NCBI GenBank assembly: GCA_933228895.1
Contig: OW121846.1
Coordinates: forward strand, 21,581,088-21,645,087
Length of the DNA: 64,000 bases
Origin: Platycnemis pennipes
Taxonomy: Eukaryota; Arthropoda; Insecta; Odonata; Platycnemididae
Direction of reading: 5' to 3'
Part shown: positions 10,260 through 19,722 of the stretch, one piece after another
Layout of the letters: the number at the start of each line of letters is the position of its first letter
How positions within the stretch are numbered: position 1 is the stretch's first letter
Notes under the pieces: model-generated
What the model was told of the DNA's origin: nothing
The model's database searches: none
The model's input: the letters and a program-made list of their open reading frames with translations, nothing else
Translations under genes and position numbers: made by a program

Positions 10260-11426
10260 ATGGCGGATGAATCACTTCCACCACCTAAAGGATCCCGTCC
10301 GGAATCGGGCGGGGGAGATAATGTTTCAGGCGCTAGTCAGCGCTACTTAGTGATGAGGTGTCAGAAGGAAGAGGAGAGCCTGAAGAAGGTGTCTCCCTTC
10401 CTCATACGTAAAGTATTGTCTGGTTCTGTTCCCGGGGAACTTAAATCGGCAAAGAAACTTCGCGATGGCACACTGCTCATCGAAACGGCAACGAGGGCTC
10501 AAAGCGAGAAGCTATTGACATTGACAAAGCTTGGCGAAATCCCCGTTAAGGTCGAGGTGCACCGCACCTTGAACACCTGTCGGGGAGTGATAAGTCATTA
10601 CGACCTTTTGTACGTGGAGATCGACGAGATTAAGCGGGAGATGGCCTCTCAGGGGGTCACCGATGCTCGTCGACTCACTACAAAGCGCAACGGAGAAAGG
10701 GTAAATACGACGTCAGTTGTACTCACGTTCGCGCGTGACCAGCTCCCCGACAAGGTGTTTGTTGGTTATGAATCGGTCCCAGTGCGGCCATTCATACCGG
10801 CACCCATGCGATGCTACCAGTGCCAGCGATTCGGCCATATGGCCACACGGTGCGAGGGCAAGGCCACCTGCCCCCGTTGCGGCCTGGAGAAGCATGAGGG
10901 TGCGGAGTGCACAGGTGACCCACTTTGTGTCAATTGCGAGGGTGCACATCCCGTGTACTCTCGTAATTGCCCAAAGATGATCGAAGAGCGAAAAGTAATG
11001 GAGATCAAGACGGTTGAGAAAATCCCGTATTTCGAGGCTCGGAAAAAGTACAGAGCACAAGTTGCTCCTACATTTTCGAAATCTTACGCCCATGTCGCCT
11101 CCCCTCGAATAGCAAAGGTCACCATCTCGACACAGACGGAAGAAATAGTGAGCCAAAAAATCAAAGCTTCAGCCCAAAAATCTGCCACGCCGGCTAAGGT
11201 CACAGATCCGGCAAAAAATACGGAAACCACCGGACCGGGTTCTCCTAAGAAGAACCCCAAAAAAACCACCGCCGGGGCCACGCAAACGAAGCGTGGGAAC
11301 TCCCAATCCCCTCCCCCATCTGGTAAGGTTCGTAAGAGCCCACCAGAACCAATGGAGGAGTATCTTTCAGATACCGAAATCCTCCAATTTGGTAATAAGG
11401 GGAAGAAGAACCGCATCAAGCGCTGA
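10260..11426 (+). CDS. I-like A ORF1 (Gag-like nucleic-acid-binding protein)
   Basis: 388 aa. ATG 10260 was chosen because B begins its ORF1 at the same place (MAESLHPP, 42437) and because sequence upstream of it is conserved UTR; an in-frame ATG at 10194 exists. The N-terminal half is a conserved basic domain (KKVSPFLIRKVL, NTCRGVISHYDLL, ARRLTTKRNGE). Then come three CCHC-type knuckles, starting CYQCQRFGHMATRC and continuing CPRCGLEKHEGAEC and CVNCEGAHPVYSRNC. The C-terminal third is Lys/Pro/Ser-rich and low in order. It would coat element RNA in a ribonucleoprotein. It is separated from ORF2 by 77 nt. Confidence 0.93.
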   Translation: MADESLPPPKGSRPESGGGDNVSGASQRYLVMRCQKEEESLKKVSPFLIRKVLSGSVPGELKSAKKLRDGTLLIETATRAQSEKLLTLTKLGEIPVKVEVHRTLNTCRGVISHYDLLYVEIDEIKREMASQGVTDARRLTTKRNGERVNTTSVVLTFARDQLPDKVFVGYESVPVRPFIPAPMRCYQCQRFGHMATRCEGKATCPRCGLEKHEGAECTGDPLCVNCEGAHPVYSRNCPKMIEERKVMEIKTVEKIPYFEARKKYRAQVAPTFSKSYAHVASPRIAKVTISTQTEEIVSQKIKASAQKSATPAKVTDPAKNTETTGPGSPKKNPKKTTAGATQTKRGNSQSPPPSGKVRKSPPEPMEEYLSDTEILQFGNKGKKNRIKR

Positions 11427-11503
11427 TGCTCCCAAAGTTTTAACTGCTCGATTTTACCGTTTTAAACCCTATTTATATTTATATATATATTTATTTATTT
11501 ATT

Positions 11504-14500
11504 ATGGCTTTTATTTTGCAGTGGAACTGCAACGGTTTTTATCGGCACAAGGAGGAGCTGGCCATTTTAATAAGAGATTTTAACCCTTGTTGCGTTTGTC
11601 TTCAAGAAACGCATTTTAAAGTCACGGACAAAGGGATTTTAAAACATTTTAACATTTTTAGACATGACGACACCAGCGGCCAACGAGCCCAGGGTGGAGT
11701 GGCAGTTGCTATTCGGGAGGCCCTATACACCTCCCGCATACAGCTGAATACACCGTTTCAAGCGGTGGCGGTTACGGTGCACGCTCCGGAGGCGATTACG
11801 TTATGCAACGTTTATCTGCCGGAGGGTGCACCGGTCACCCGTTTTAATCTAGAATCCCTTGTCCACCAGCTTCCTCGGCCTTTTATTTTACTAGGGGATT
11901 TTAACGCTCACGACCGTCTATGGGGAAGCACTGCGGGACAGTGCAACCGCAGGGGACGTATTTTATCAAGTTTTATTTTAGATTTTAACCTAATTTTATT
12001 GAATACTGGGGAGAAGACCCGTTTTAACTCTTTCAATGGTGATTTTTCCGCCATTGATTTATGTATTTTATCGAGCAGTTTAACAAATAAAATATCTTTG
12101 TCTGTACACGAAGATCTTTGTGGGAGCGATCACTTCCCCCTTTTAATTTCTAAGGAGCGGCTTTTTAACTCTGATTTTATTCGACCAGGCAATTGGATGG
12201 TCGGGAAAGCCGATTGGCCTTATTTTAAAAGTAATTTTAATTACACGTGCGATAGAAATCGCGATAGCGTTTTTAATGTAAAATTATTGACTAAAAGCAT
12301 CACCAACGCCGCCGACATGAGCGTACCACGGTCTCGGCGCATCATGTCGAGAGCCGCTGTGCCATGGTGGAATGATGACTGTGCCAAAGCTATTCGGCAA
12401 CGCAAGAAGGCGTTGCAAATCTTCAATAAATATCCCACTGAAAACAATCTGTCCTCTTTTCGGCGTCTTAGAGCTAAAGCCCGTCAGGTCGTGAAGGAGG
12501 CAAAAAGGACCTCTTGGATGAATTTGGTTTCTAGTGTGAATATCGACACACCACTTGCACAGGTGTGGCGTAAGGTGAAGAGCATTTCGGGAAACCATCA
12601 GCAGCTCGGCGTCTCCTTCTTAAAAGCCAGAGGAAAAGTGGTTACATCTCCAGCTGCCATCGGCGAGATATTCGGCCAGTTAATCGCCAAGATGAGCAGT
12701 GATGAAAATCTTGATCCTACCTTCCGAACGTTTAAGCAACGTCTCGAGAATATTCCTATCGGCTTCAAGGAGACGCGGGCAACGGCAGATTACAACCTCC
12801 CCTTTTCCCTGTGGGAGTTGAAATCTGCCATCGATGACTCCCACGACACCTCTCCAGGACCAGACGGGGTCCACAATGCTTTTCTCCGCAACCTTCCGGA
12901 GACAGCGCTGCAGGAAGTCCTGCAGACGTATAATCAGCTGTGGGCAGAAGGTAACTTTCCTTCGTCCTGGCGGGAGTCTGTCATTGTCCCCATTCCCAAA
13001 CATGGGAAAGATAGAGCTGACCCGAATTCTTACCGGCCAATATCTCTCACCAGCTGCCTGTGCAAGTTAATGGAGAGAATGGTGAACCGGCGGCTCGTTT
13101 GGTGGTTAGAGCGCCGGAACCTTCTCTCCAGCATTCAGTGTGGATTTAGACGGGGCCGTTCCACAATGGACCATTTGGTGCGGATCGACAATTTCATCCA
13201 AGAAGCCTTTCTCCTCCGCCAGCATGTGATCGGGGTCTTCTTCGACTTGGAGAAGGCTTACGACCGGGTCTGGCGGCGGAAGATATTAATGACATTGCAC
13301 GAGTGGGGTTTTAGAGGCAATTTGCCGATTTTTATTCAAAATTTTTTAATGCATCGAGTTTTTAGAATTAGAATAGGCCAGTTTTTATCCGACTTTTACC
13401 ATCTTGACAACGGAGTTCCCCAGGGCTCCGTCCTGAGCGTGACACTTTTCGCCATTGCGATAAACGACGTCGTGAAATGTATCAAGACGCCGGTGATAGG
13501 AACACTATTTGTGGATGACCTGGCGATATTCTGCAGGTCATCCAAGGTGGTAACTGCATCCAGAATGGTTCAGCTGACATTAAACAAATTGGAGCAGTGG
13601 ACCCAAATGAACGGCTTTCGGTTCTCCCATGAGAAGACCAGATGCGTCCACTTCCACAGGAAAATAAGAGTCCAAATGCAACCTACATTATACCTCGGGG
13701 GAAGAAATCTCCCTTTTGTTCAGACGGCCCGCTTTCTAGGCATGACGCTCGACTACAGGCTTAATTGGCGAGAACATATCAATATTTTAAGGATAAAATG
13801 CATTAACGCGCTAAATATATTAAAGTTTTTAAGCCACACATCGTGGGGAGCAGACCGCAAAACATTGCTTTTATTATATCGCTCATTGGTGCGCTCGAAA
13901 TTAGACTACGGCTGTTTTGTTTATGCGTCTGCTCGCGAGTCTTACCTACGAGCATTGGCCCCAGTGCACAACGCGGGGTTACGACTCTGTACGGGGGCAT
14001 TTCAAACAAGCCCGGTCATTAGCATCTATTCTGATGCAGGGGAGCCTCCTCTATGCCACCGGAGGAACGCGCTCATGTGCAATTATGTTTCCAAAGTTTT
14101 ATCCATGTCGGCACACCCATGTTTTAACATACTTTTTAAACCACGATTTTTAGACATTTTTAACCGAAGGACAAAGGCCACTAGGCCCGTTTGTGTACGT
14201 TTTAATGATTTTATTCGTGGATGTGATTTCAGGGTGCCTAAAGTGTTTCCTGTCTCTTACTCATTACACCCTCCCTGGTTAATACCCACCCCGGTGGTTA
14301 AAACGGCCTTGCTTAACCAAAAAAAATCTTTCACCACACTCTTGGAATACCAACGTCAGTTTTTAATGTTCCTAGGGAATCACTCAGATTATGTGCCAGT
14401 GTACACTGACGGCTCTAAGTCAGAGTCGGCCTGTGCATGCGCAGCGTTCTCGCCTAGCCAAGGAACAGTCAAAGCAAAATTAAATCCGCTGTGTAGTGTA

Positions 14501-15205
14501 TACACAGCGGAATTATTTGCCATAAAGATGGCTCTCGAAAACTTATGTGACGATGATGGCTCCTTCGTTATATGCACTGATTCCTTGAGCTCCATACAGT
14601 CTATTTCCGGCTTTTCGCCCATGCATCCGATCATTCAAGACATACATTCATCCCTACTGTCTCTCAGTAGAAAGGGAGTACGCATTTGGTTCCTGTGGGT
14701 CCCGGGGCATGTGGGAATAGCCGGAAATGAAAAGGCAGACGCTTTGGCCAAAGAGGCTCAGAACGAGACAGAGTCTAAATCGACGCTGGTACCTTACGAA
14801 GACCTCAAGTCTTCCCTGAGGCAGGTAGTTCTTGGGCAGTGGAAGGAGTCTTGGCGCACTGCACGAAATAACAAACTTCGTGACATCAAGCCGGTTACGT
14901 CAGTGTGGCCCTCTTCCGTCAGGAACAGCCGCAGAGAGGAAGTCGTCATCACACGTTTGAGGATAGGGCATTGCCCTTTGACCCACTCATTTCTCTTTAC
15001 TGAAGAGAAAGTACCACCTCAGTGTGACGATTGCGACTGTCCTCTCAGCATTCGGCATATCCTGATGGAGTGTGACAAATACCGTGACTTGCGAAGGCAA
15101 CTAAACTTGGGGGGAGAGCTAAAATCCGTCCTTGGAGACGACCCTAATGTTTTAAGTCGAGTTATTTTATTTCTGAAAGGGACAGGACTATTCAATAAAA
15201 TTTAA
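11504..15205 (+). CDS. I-like A ORF2 (endonuclease, reverse transcriptase, RNase H)
   Basis: 1,233 aa, uninterrupted. The APE-type endonuclease shows QWNCNG, CLQETHF, LLGDFNAHDRLWG and GSDHFPL. The RT shows KAYDRVWR (motif A), NGVPQGSVLS (motif B) and FVDDLAIF (motif C, 13508-13519). RNase H shows VYTDGSKS, YTAELFAIKMAL, CTDSLSS and HVGIAGNEKADALA, so the D-E-D-D residues are all present. A C-terminal CxxC...H...C knuckle (CDDCDCPLSIRHILMEC) ends the protein. It nicks target DNA and primes cDNA synthesis on it. B has the same architecture but is broken. Confidence 0.95.
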   Translation: MAFILQWNCNGFYRHKEELAILIRDFNPCCVCLQETHFKVTDKGILKHFNIFRHDDTSGQRAQGGVAVAIREALYTSRIQLNTPFQAVAVTVHAPEAITLCNVYLPEGAPVTRFNLESLVHQLPRPFILLGDFNAHDRLWGSTAGQCNRRGRILSSFILDFNLILLNTGEKTRFNSFNGDFSAIDLCILSSSLTNKISLSVHEDLCGSDHFPLLISKERLFNSDFIRPGNWMVGKADWPYFKSNFNYTCDRNRDSVFNVKLLTKSITNAADMSVPRSRRIMSRAAVPWWNDDCAKAIRQRKKALQIFNKYPTENNLSSFRRLRAKARQVVKEAKRTSWMNLVSSVNIDTPLAQVWRKVKSISGNHQQLGVSFLKARGKVVTSPAAIGEIFGQLIAKMSSDENLDPTFRTFKQRLENIPIGFKETRATADYNLPFSLWELKSAIDDSHDTSPGPDGVHNAFLRNLPETALQEVLQTYNQLWAEGNFPSSWRESVIVPIPKHGKDRADPNSYRPISLTSCLCKLMERMVNRRLVWWLERRNLLSSIQCGFRRGRSTMDHLVRIDNFIQEAFLLRQHVIGVFFDLEKAYDRVWRRKILMTLHEWGFRGNLPIFIQNFLMHRVFRIRIGQFLSDFYHLDNGVPQGSVLSVTLFAIAINDVVKCIKTPVIGTLFVDDLAIFCRSSKVVTASRMVQLTLNKLEQWTQMNGFRFSHEKTRCVHFHRKIRVQMQPTLYLGGRNLPFVQTARFLGMTLDYRLNWREHINILRIKCINALNILKFLSHTSWGADRKTLLLLYRSLVRSKLDYGCFVYASARESYLRALAPVHNAGLRLCTGAFQTSPVISIYSDAGEPPLCHRRNALMCNYVSKVLSMSAHPCFNILFKPRFLDIFNRRTKATRPVCVRFNDFIRGCDFRVPKVFPVSYSLHPPWLIPTPVVKTALLNQKKSFTTLLEYQRQFLMFLGNHSDYVPVYTDGSKSESACACAAFSPSQGTVKAKLNPLCSVYTAELFAIKMALENLCDDDGSFVICTDSLSSIQSISGFSPMHPIIQDIHSSLLSLSRKGVRIWFLWVPGHVGIAGNEKADALAKEAQNETESKSTLVPYEDLKSSLRQVVLGQWKESWRTARNNKLRDIKPVTSVWPSSVRNSRREEVVITRLRIGHCPLTHSFLFTEEKVPPQCDDCDCPLSIRHILMECDKYRDLRRQLNLGGELKSVLGDDPNVLSRVILFLKGTGLFNKI

Positions 15206-15370
15206 GTCTCATTGTTTTTTTCTTAATCGCATAATGTATGTATATATATATTTTAAATAAGTGACGTAAGCGAATGTGACTAATCTATATTACTTTTATC
15301 ACGAAGACAGAGTAGTGGTGCAAAATGACCTAGCCGTCGACGCACCCTACAACAATAAACCTACCTACCT
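15206..15370 (+). other. I-like A 3' UTR and tail
   Basis: 165 nt containing an AT-rich stretch, then gtggtgcaaaatgacctagc and gtcgacgcaccctacaa, conserved with the B 3' end and with the SINE 3' end. It ends in tandem CTAC units running into the target duplication. It is the probable RT recognition end. Confidence 0.8.
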
Positions 15371-15546
15371 ACCTAGTAATATTGAAGGACCCGAAATGTA
15401 GCCCTTGTAGGTGGCGACTTGGTCGAATTAGCAATTGTTTCCCGGGAACGGATGGCCTAGTTAGAGTCGCTGAGGTTAAAACCAAGCAGGGAGTGTATAG
15501 ACGGTCAGTGAAGGACTTATGTCCATTACCAATAAAAGATAATTAA
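15371..15546 (+). pseudogene. BEL 1 integrase C-terminal end
   Basis: Continues the pol frame from 9660 after the target duplication, with DLVILKDP, PGTDGLVRVAEVKT and a terminal CPLPIKDN, the usual end of the DUF5641-type domain of Pao integrases. It has a normal stop at 15544-15546. Separated from the rest of pol by element A. Confidence 0.85.
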
Positions 15547-15886
15547 TGTTAGTGAGTAGGATTCGGTAGTGTAGTAAAGTTAGGTTTGTTTATTTAGTTG
15601 GCTGTTGGTTATTAGTATTTGTGAACCTTTCCGTGGGCTTCCCCTTCCTAATAAATCTCCTTGATAGCCCCCTTGGAGTGAAGATAAATCCTTTCCCCTT
15701 TTTGTTTTTTTGGTTTTTGTTTTCCATGTTTTTCCCTTTCCCATTGTGTGATTTAGTTAGTTTGGATCATATGATCACATCGAAGAGGGAAGTACCCTAA
15801 TTGTTTGATTTTCTATTTCTCAATTAATTTAATTATTGTCTAGTTGGTTTGTTTTTTTTTGGAACGTTGTTCCAAGGGTGGGGGGA
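15547..15886 (+). other. BEL 1 3' untranslated region and polypurine tract
   Basis: 340 nt, T-rich, without coding potential. The last bases before the 3' LTR (about 15871-15886) are purine-rich (aagggtggggggA), in the position of the plus-strand primer. Confidence 0.7.
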
Positions 15887-16221
15887 TGTTCAGTTGTGTT
15901 TTAAATGGTTTGTCAAGGTGGAGCCGCGCCACCACTTGGTGGTGCCACTGGACTTCGGTTTTCGATTATCATTTGTTTGTGTGCCTAGGGAGTGGATGTT
16001 GAATGAGTGTGTGAGTCTACCTGTGAACGCTGAGCAGTGAGGATCAAGTGAAAGAAGCAACCCTGTGGAGTCCAGCTGCTTGCCGCATCGCCATCGGTCG
16101 GTCGGGCACGCGATCGGTGAGTGGCAGATTGTCGTGGCTCAACCTTTTGTCTCTAATAATTTTCGTAATAGCAAATTATACAGTCCACTTTAAGATAGAA
16201 ATTCACCTTCGGAAGTGATCA
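15887..16221 (+). repeat. BEL 1 3' LTR
   Basis: 335 bp, same ends as the 5' LTR. Four substitutions relative to it are visible (for example ggttgag/ggtggag, ggcggt/ggtggt, cctagtg/cctaggg and gtccct/gtctct). Followed by the target duplication gagac. Confidence 0.93.
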
Positions 16222-16619
16222 GAGACCTTTATCTAGATTTTTATTTATAAGGCTTGCGAAATGTTCAAGGGCACCTTTTGTTTCCTTAGATTGAAGAAAC
16301 CCATACTGATGCTCACACAGTATATTTTTGGCATTGAAGAACCGTAATAGATGATTATAAATATATTTCTCTAAACTTTTGTCAACAGAACTTAAAATAG
16401 AAATTGGCCTATAATAATTGAGGTCAGTTTTATTTTCACCCTTAAAACAGGTTTAACAGTAGCAAATTTCAAGTCTTCAGGAACAAACCCTTCTCTTAGA
16501 CTATTGTTAATAAAATTAGTCAAGATTTTTGCATTGAAATTTGGATTTTTCAAGTCCTTCATTCTGATATTTTCATGACCTGAACCTTTTATTGGGAGAA
16601 TAGATACTGTATCACTCAC
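16222..16619 (-). pseudogene. CR1-like RT N-terminal part
   Basis: Minus-strand RT start: KGSGHENIRMKDL, NPNFNAKILTNFINNSL and GFVPEDLKFATVKP are the approach to RT motif 1 in CR1-group proteins. After about 16445 the frame changes and continues with RPISILSSVDK and HQYGFL down to the BEL insertion. It continues at 3842 on the other side of BEL 1. At least one frameshift is present. Confidence 0.75.
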
Positions 16620-16765
16620 ATCCTTGTCTATGGCCTCGGGGATGTAAATACTATCAAGTGAGGGGACACATATGTCAACTCAGGAAGCATTTTCATCAAG
16701 CAATTAAACTTAATTTTTTCCACTTCTGAAGTAAAATTTTTCAAGAAACCATTTGCTAATGTATA

Positions 16766-17638
16766 TTAGAAAGTATATTTACCATAGAAATTATTTATCA
16801 AAGATATTTTATGGCTATTAGATTTACCTCCAGTTAATTTATTAATTTCCTCCCACAATTTCTTAGGATTGTTAGCAATATTGTTAATTTTATTACAAAA
16901 ATATGATGATTTGGCTTTCCTTATCCCTTTATTTGTAAGATTTCTGTAATGAGAATATTTATTCCTATTCAAAATATTAGATGGCCGTTTTTTGAATATC
17001 CTAAATAATTTATCTCTATTGGAAATCATATTGTAGAGTCTATTTGAGATACACGTCTTCTTAAATCTTTTTTGATTAGTATAAACTCTCGTAGCCTTTT
17101 TATACATGGAATTAAAATATCCATTTAACAGAAGAAGCTGTCTATTAGGGTCTTTTTCGACTATGATATTTTTAGTATCCCTTCCTGATAACAAAGAACA
17201 CAGCATTTTTTCATCAAGGTTAGTTTTGCATTCTTTCTTAAAATTACCGTTCATATTATCATTATTATGTTGAGGGGTAATTGACACACCTGTGATGTAA
17301 TGATCAGCCAATTTTGATTTGATAATGAAGCCACTAACAGATTTTGTATATCCCCTAAATAATATATGGTCAATTGATGATTTACAGAAATAATCGCCCA
17401 TAACTTCTTCCCTAGTGTATCCCTTGATAACATTAACAAAACCCATTGAGCACATAGTGTCCTTATAGTCAGAGACTAGGGGACTATTTCCTTTGTAGTC
17501 AATATTTATATCACCTAAAATAAGAACAGTACCTAGTGTGTTGACAGAGAAGGCTTCACCCATTTCATTTATAAAATCCATTGGTCTTAAATTTGGTGGT
17601 CGATAAATACCCATAACATAAACATCATTGTTACACAC
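16766..17638 (-). pseudogene. CR1-like endonuclease and linker
   Basis: 290 codons open. The APE-type endonuclease C-terminal half shows VYVMGIYRPPN, LILGDINIDY, SSIDHILF and LADHYITGV. The final motif has A-D-H where S-D-H is usual. A basic linker (RNLTNKGIRKAKSSYF) and KLWEEINKLTG follow before the RT. The N-terminal endonuclease residues are not found in frame upstream, so the copy is 5'-truncated or broken there. A stop separates it from 16619. Confidence 0.75.
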
Positions 17639-18030
17639 ATGCAGTATACCTTAAAGGCATTCAAAAGAGCTGAAGTTGTGGTCAACAAGAGAGAAACTAA
17701 GAGAAACACAATCTCCATCTGATGGTAAATTCTCGTTGCAACGAGAACAACTCATTTTCCGGGAGGTAGAACACAATTTTTTAAGAGGAACACCACAAGA
17801 ATTCACTTTAAGATCTTTTAAGTGAATTCGGTTTTGTTTCAGGTTTCAGGCTGTCGCAATAGCCAAAAACACCATAACACCAAACAAAGTTGCAACTTCC
17901 AAAACTCCGTAGCTCGCAAATAAAACACAGGTAGCAAAGGTAATATCTCTCTAGTTCGTCCACAAAATAGCTAAATTCACTATTGGTATCTTTGCATTTA
18001 ATATTAACGTTATACTAGGACTAACTCTAT
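17639..18030 (-). other. 5' remnant of CR1-like element
   Basis: 392 nt between the endonuclease frame and satellite. On minus, a short frame contains a Cys pair (CSRCNENLPSDGDC), possibly the end of an ORF1 or a zinc region, but it is too short to assign. Nothing else is recognised. Confidence 0.35.
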
Positions 18031-19317
18031 CTATTCTGAGAATAGCCGAAAGAGTCGATTTTAGTTCAAAAATAGCGGTTAAAATGAATTTATTAGGAAT
18101 AATTTCATTTATGAGAAAATTTCACTTAGCAGGATTTTTTTTGTTTGCTAAGTAAAGTTACATAAGTTGCGGTGACCTGCTCTGAGAATAGGCGTAAGAG
18201 TCAATTTTAGTTGAAAAACAGTGGTAAAAATAATTACGTTTGAAAAAATTTATTTTCGCGAGAACGCCTCTTAAAAGGATTTTTACTTTTATCTAAGACA
18301 TTTTGAATTTATTTCAGGGTAACTGTTCTGAGAAGAGGCGAAATAGTCAATTTCAGAAAAAAAACAGCGGTAAAAATTAATTTAGTAGGAAGAATTTCAT
18401 TTTCAAGAGAACGACTCATAGCTGAATTTTATTATTTCGCTTTGAAATTTCGCAATAATTGGGGAGAATCTTACTGAGAAGAGGCGAAGGAATCAAGTAT
18501 AGTCGAAAAACAGCGGTTAAAACATTTAGTTGGAAGAATTTCATTATTGGGAGAACGCCTCTTAGCAGGATTTTCTTTATTTTGCTTAGAAATTTTACAT
18601 TTGCCCTGAACTATTCTGAGAAGAAGGGAAAGTCTTTTAGATTAAAAACGGCGGTAAAAATGAATTTATTATGTAGAAATTCCTTTTTGAGTGAACGCCT
18701 CTTAGCAGGATTTTTTTATTTTGCTGGGAAATATTGCATTTATTGCGGTGAACTGTTTTGGGAAGAGACGATAGAGTCAATTTTAGCTGTAAACATCGGT
18801 AAAAAGGAATGTAGTTGTGATAATTTCATTTTTGGGAGAGCGTCTAGTGGCAGGTTTTTCTAAGAAATTTTGCAATATATGCGGTGAACTCTTCTAAGAA
18901 TAGGCGAATGAGTCAATTTTAGTTGAAAACAGCGGTAAAAATTAATGTAGTAGGATGGATTACATTTTTGAGAGAACGCATTTTTGTAGAATTTTTTTTA
19001 TTTTGCTCAGAAATTGTGCATTAAATTCGGTGAACTTTTCTCAGTATAGGCGAAAGTGTGATATTTAGTAGCAAAATAGTGATTAAAATGAATTTAGTGG
19101 AAAGAATTTTATGTTTGAGAGAACGCCTCATAGGAGGACTTATTTTTTTGGTAAAGAATTTATGCATTAATTGCTGTAAACTTTTCTGAGAAAAGTAGAA
19201 GTGTCAATTTTAGTTGAAAAACAGCGGTAAAATGAATTTAGAATAAATAATTTTAAATTTGATAGAGCATTTATTTGCAGGTTTTCATTTTTTTTTTTTT
19301 TTGCAAAGAAATTATGC
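18031..19317 (+). repeat. Satellite array, about 145-bp monomers
   Basis: About nine diverged monomers in the same orientation as 1821-2688, continuing its phase across the CR1-like insertion. A 16-T run occurs near 19287-19302. The last 12 bp (19306-19317, aagaaattatgc) are the target duplication of element C and are repeated at 24826-24837. Confidence 0.9.
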
Positions 19318-19722
19318 CCCCCCAGTGGGTCCGGGGTTAAAATAGGCCCACCCGTGTGTTTGCCGTGCGCGGCGACCCAGGTCGGAGGAAAGGGGGATCC
19401 TGGTGGCTGAGGGAATATCCCTTGGGAGGGAGGTAACCCCAACACTCCACTTTGGCCCCTGCTTCTCCTAGACGGGCGGCCGGGAACTAGCCCACTCCCG
19501 GTCAATCGGCTCCTGACGGCTGGGGAGTTTGGCCGCTCCTTTCGAGCGTACGTCAGGTTGGGCAAGCTGTGCGCTGTAAGATACCTGCTTAGTGCAAGGG
19601 TCTGAAGGACACTGCTATACCCCCCGGTAATCCTGGCGCTCTGTGTCGGTTTGCGACACATCGTCCCCTCGTTGGGCTCCATGGTGGGTGGGAAGCCGGG
19701 GGCTGAATAAACAAATCTTCCT

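Larger units (their letters stand above)
9662..15370 (+). mobile_element. I-like non-LTR retrotransposon A, full length and apparently intact
   Basis: 5,709 bp flanked by a 13-bp target-site duplication (acctagtaatatt at 9649-9661 and 15371-15383). It has a GC-rich 5' UTR, an intact ORF1 and an intact ORF2 with endonuclease, RT and RNase H, and ends in a CTAC-type tandem tail. RNase H plus three CCHC knuckles in ORF1 place it in the I group (I/Nimb-like) rather than Jockey or CR1. It interrupts the BEL 1 pol C terminus. It is the only element in the window with no visible lesion. Confidence 0.93.
3843..16221 (+). mobile_element. BEL/Pao LTR retrotransposon 1, with nested SINE and I-like element A
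   Basis: Flanked by two 335-bp LTRs starting TGTTCAG and ending CA, and by a 5-bp direct repeat gagac (3838-3842, 16222-16226). The internal part encodes gag, DTAS-type protease, RT, RNase H and integrase in that order, with the integrase C-terminal domain usual for BEL/Pao. It carries a SINE (8413-8721) and I-like element A (9662-15370). Without these and their target duplications the element is about 6.3 kb, a normal BEL length. The two LTRs differ at about four positions by eye. Gag-pol has stops and frameshifts, so the copy is not autonomous. Confidence 0.92.
2689..18030 (-). mobile_element. CR1-like non-LTR element, split by BEL element 1
   Basis: Minus-strand LINE with endonuclease (17638-16766) and RT pieces (16619-16222 and 3842-3004). 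It is interrupted by BEL element 1, which duplicated 5 bp (gagac at 3838-3842 and 16222-16226). The 3' end on minus is a short tandem tail of unit AATAAAGGC (2691-2711), typical of CR1/L2-group tails. Satellite stops near 2688 and resumes in phase near 18031, so the element inserted into the satellite. Exact ends and TSD are not resolved. The copy is dead. Confidence 0.75.

Noticed and set aside
9725..10261. ORFs of 60-95 codons on both strands in the I-like 5' UTRs (also 42347-42974 and 47211-47562)
   Set aside because: They recur in all copies because the UTR is conserved and GC-rich, but their frames are broken differently among copies and match no family.
15849..16040. A 63-codon ORF across the BEL 1 3' LTR start
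   Set aside because: It lies in the untranslated region and LTR, and the 5' LTR copy does not keep the same frame in context.
3843..16221. An endogenous retrovirus with an envelope gene
   Set aside because: Neither BEL element has an ORF between the integrase C terminus and the 3' LTR; both are plain LTR retrotransposons.
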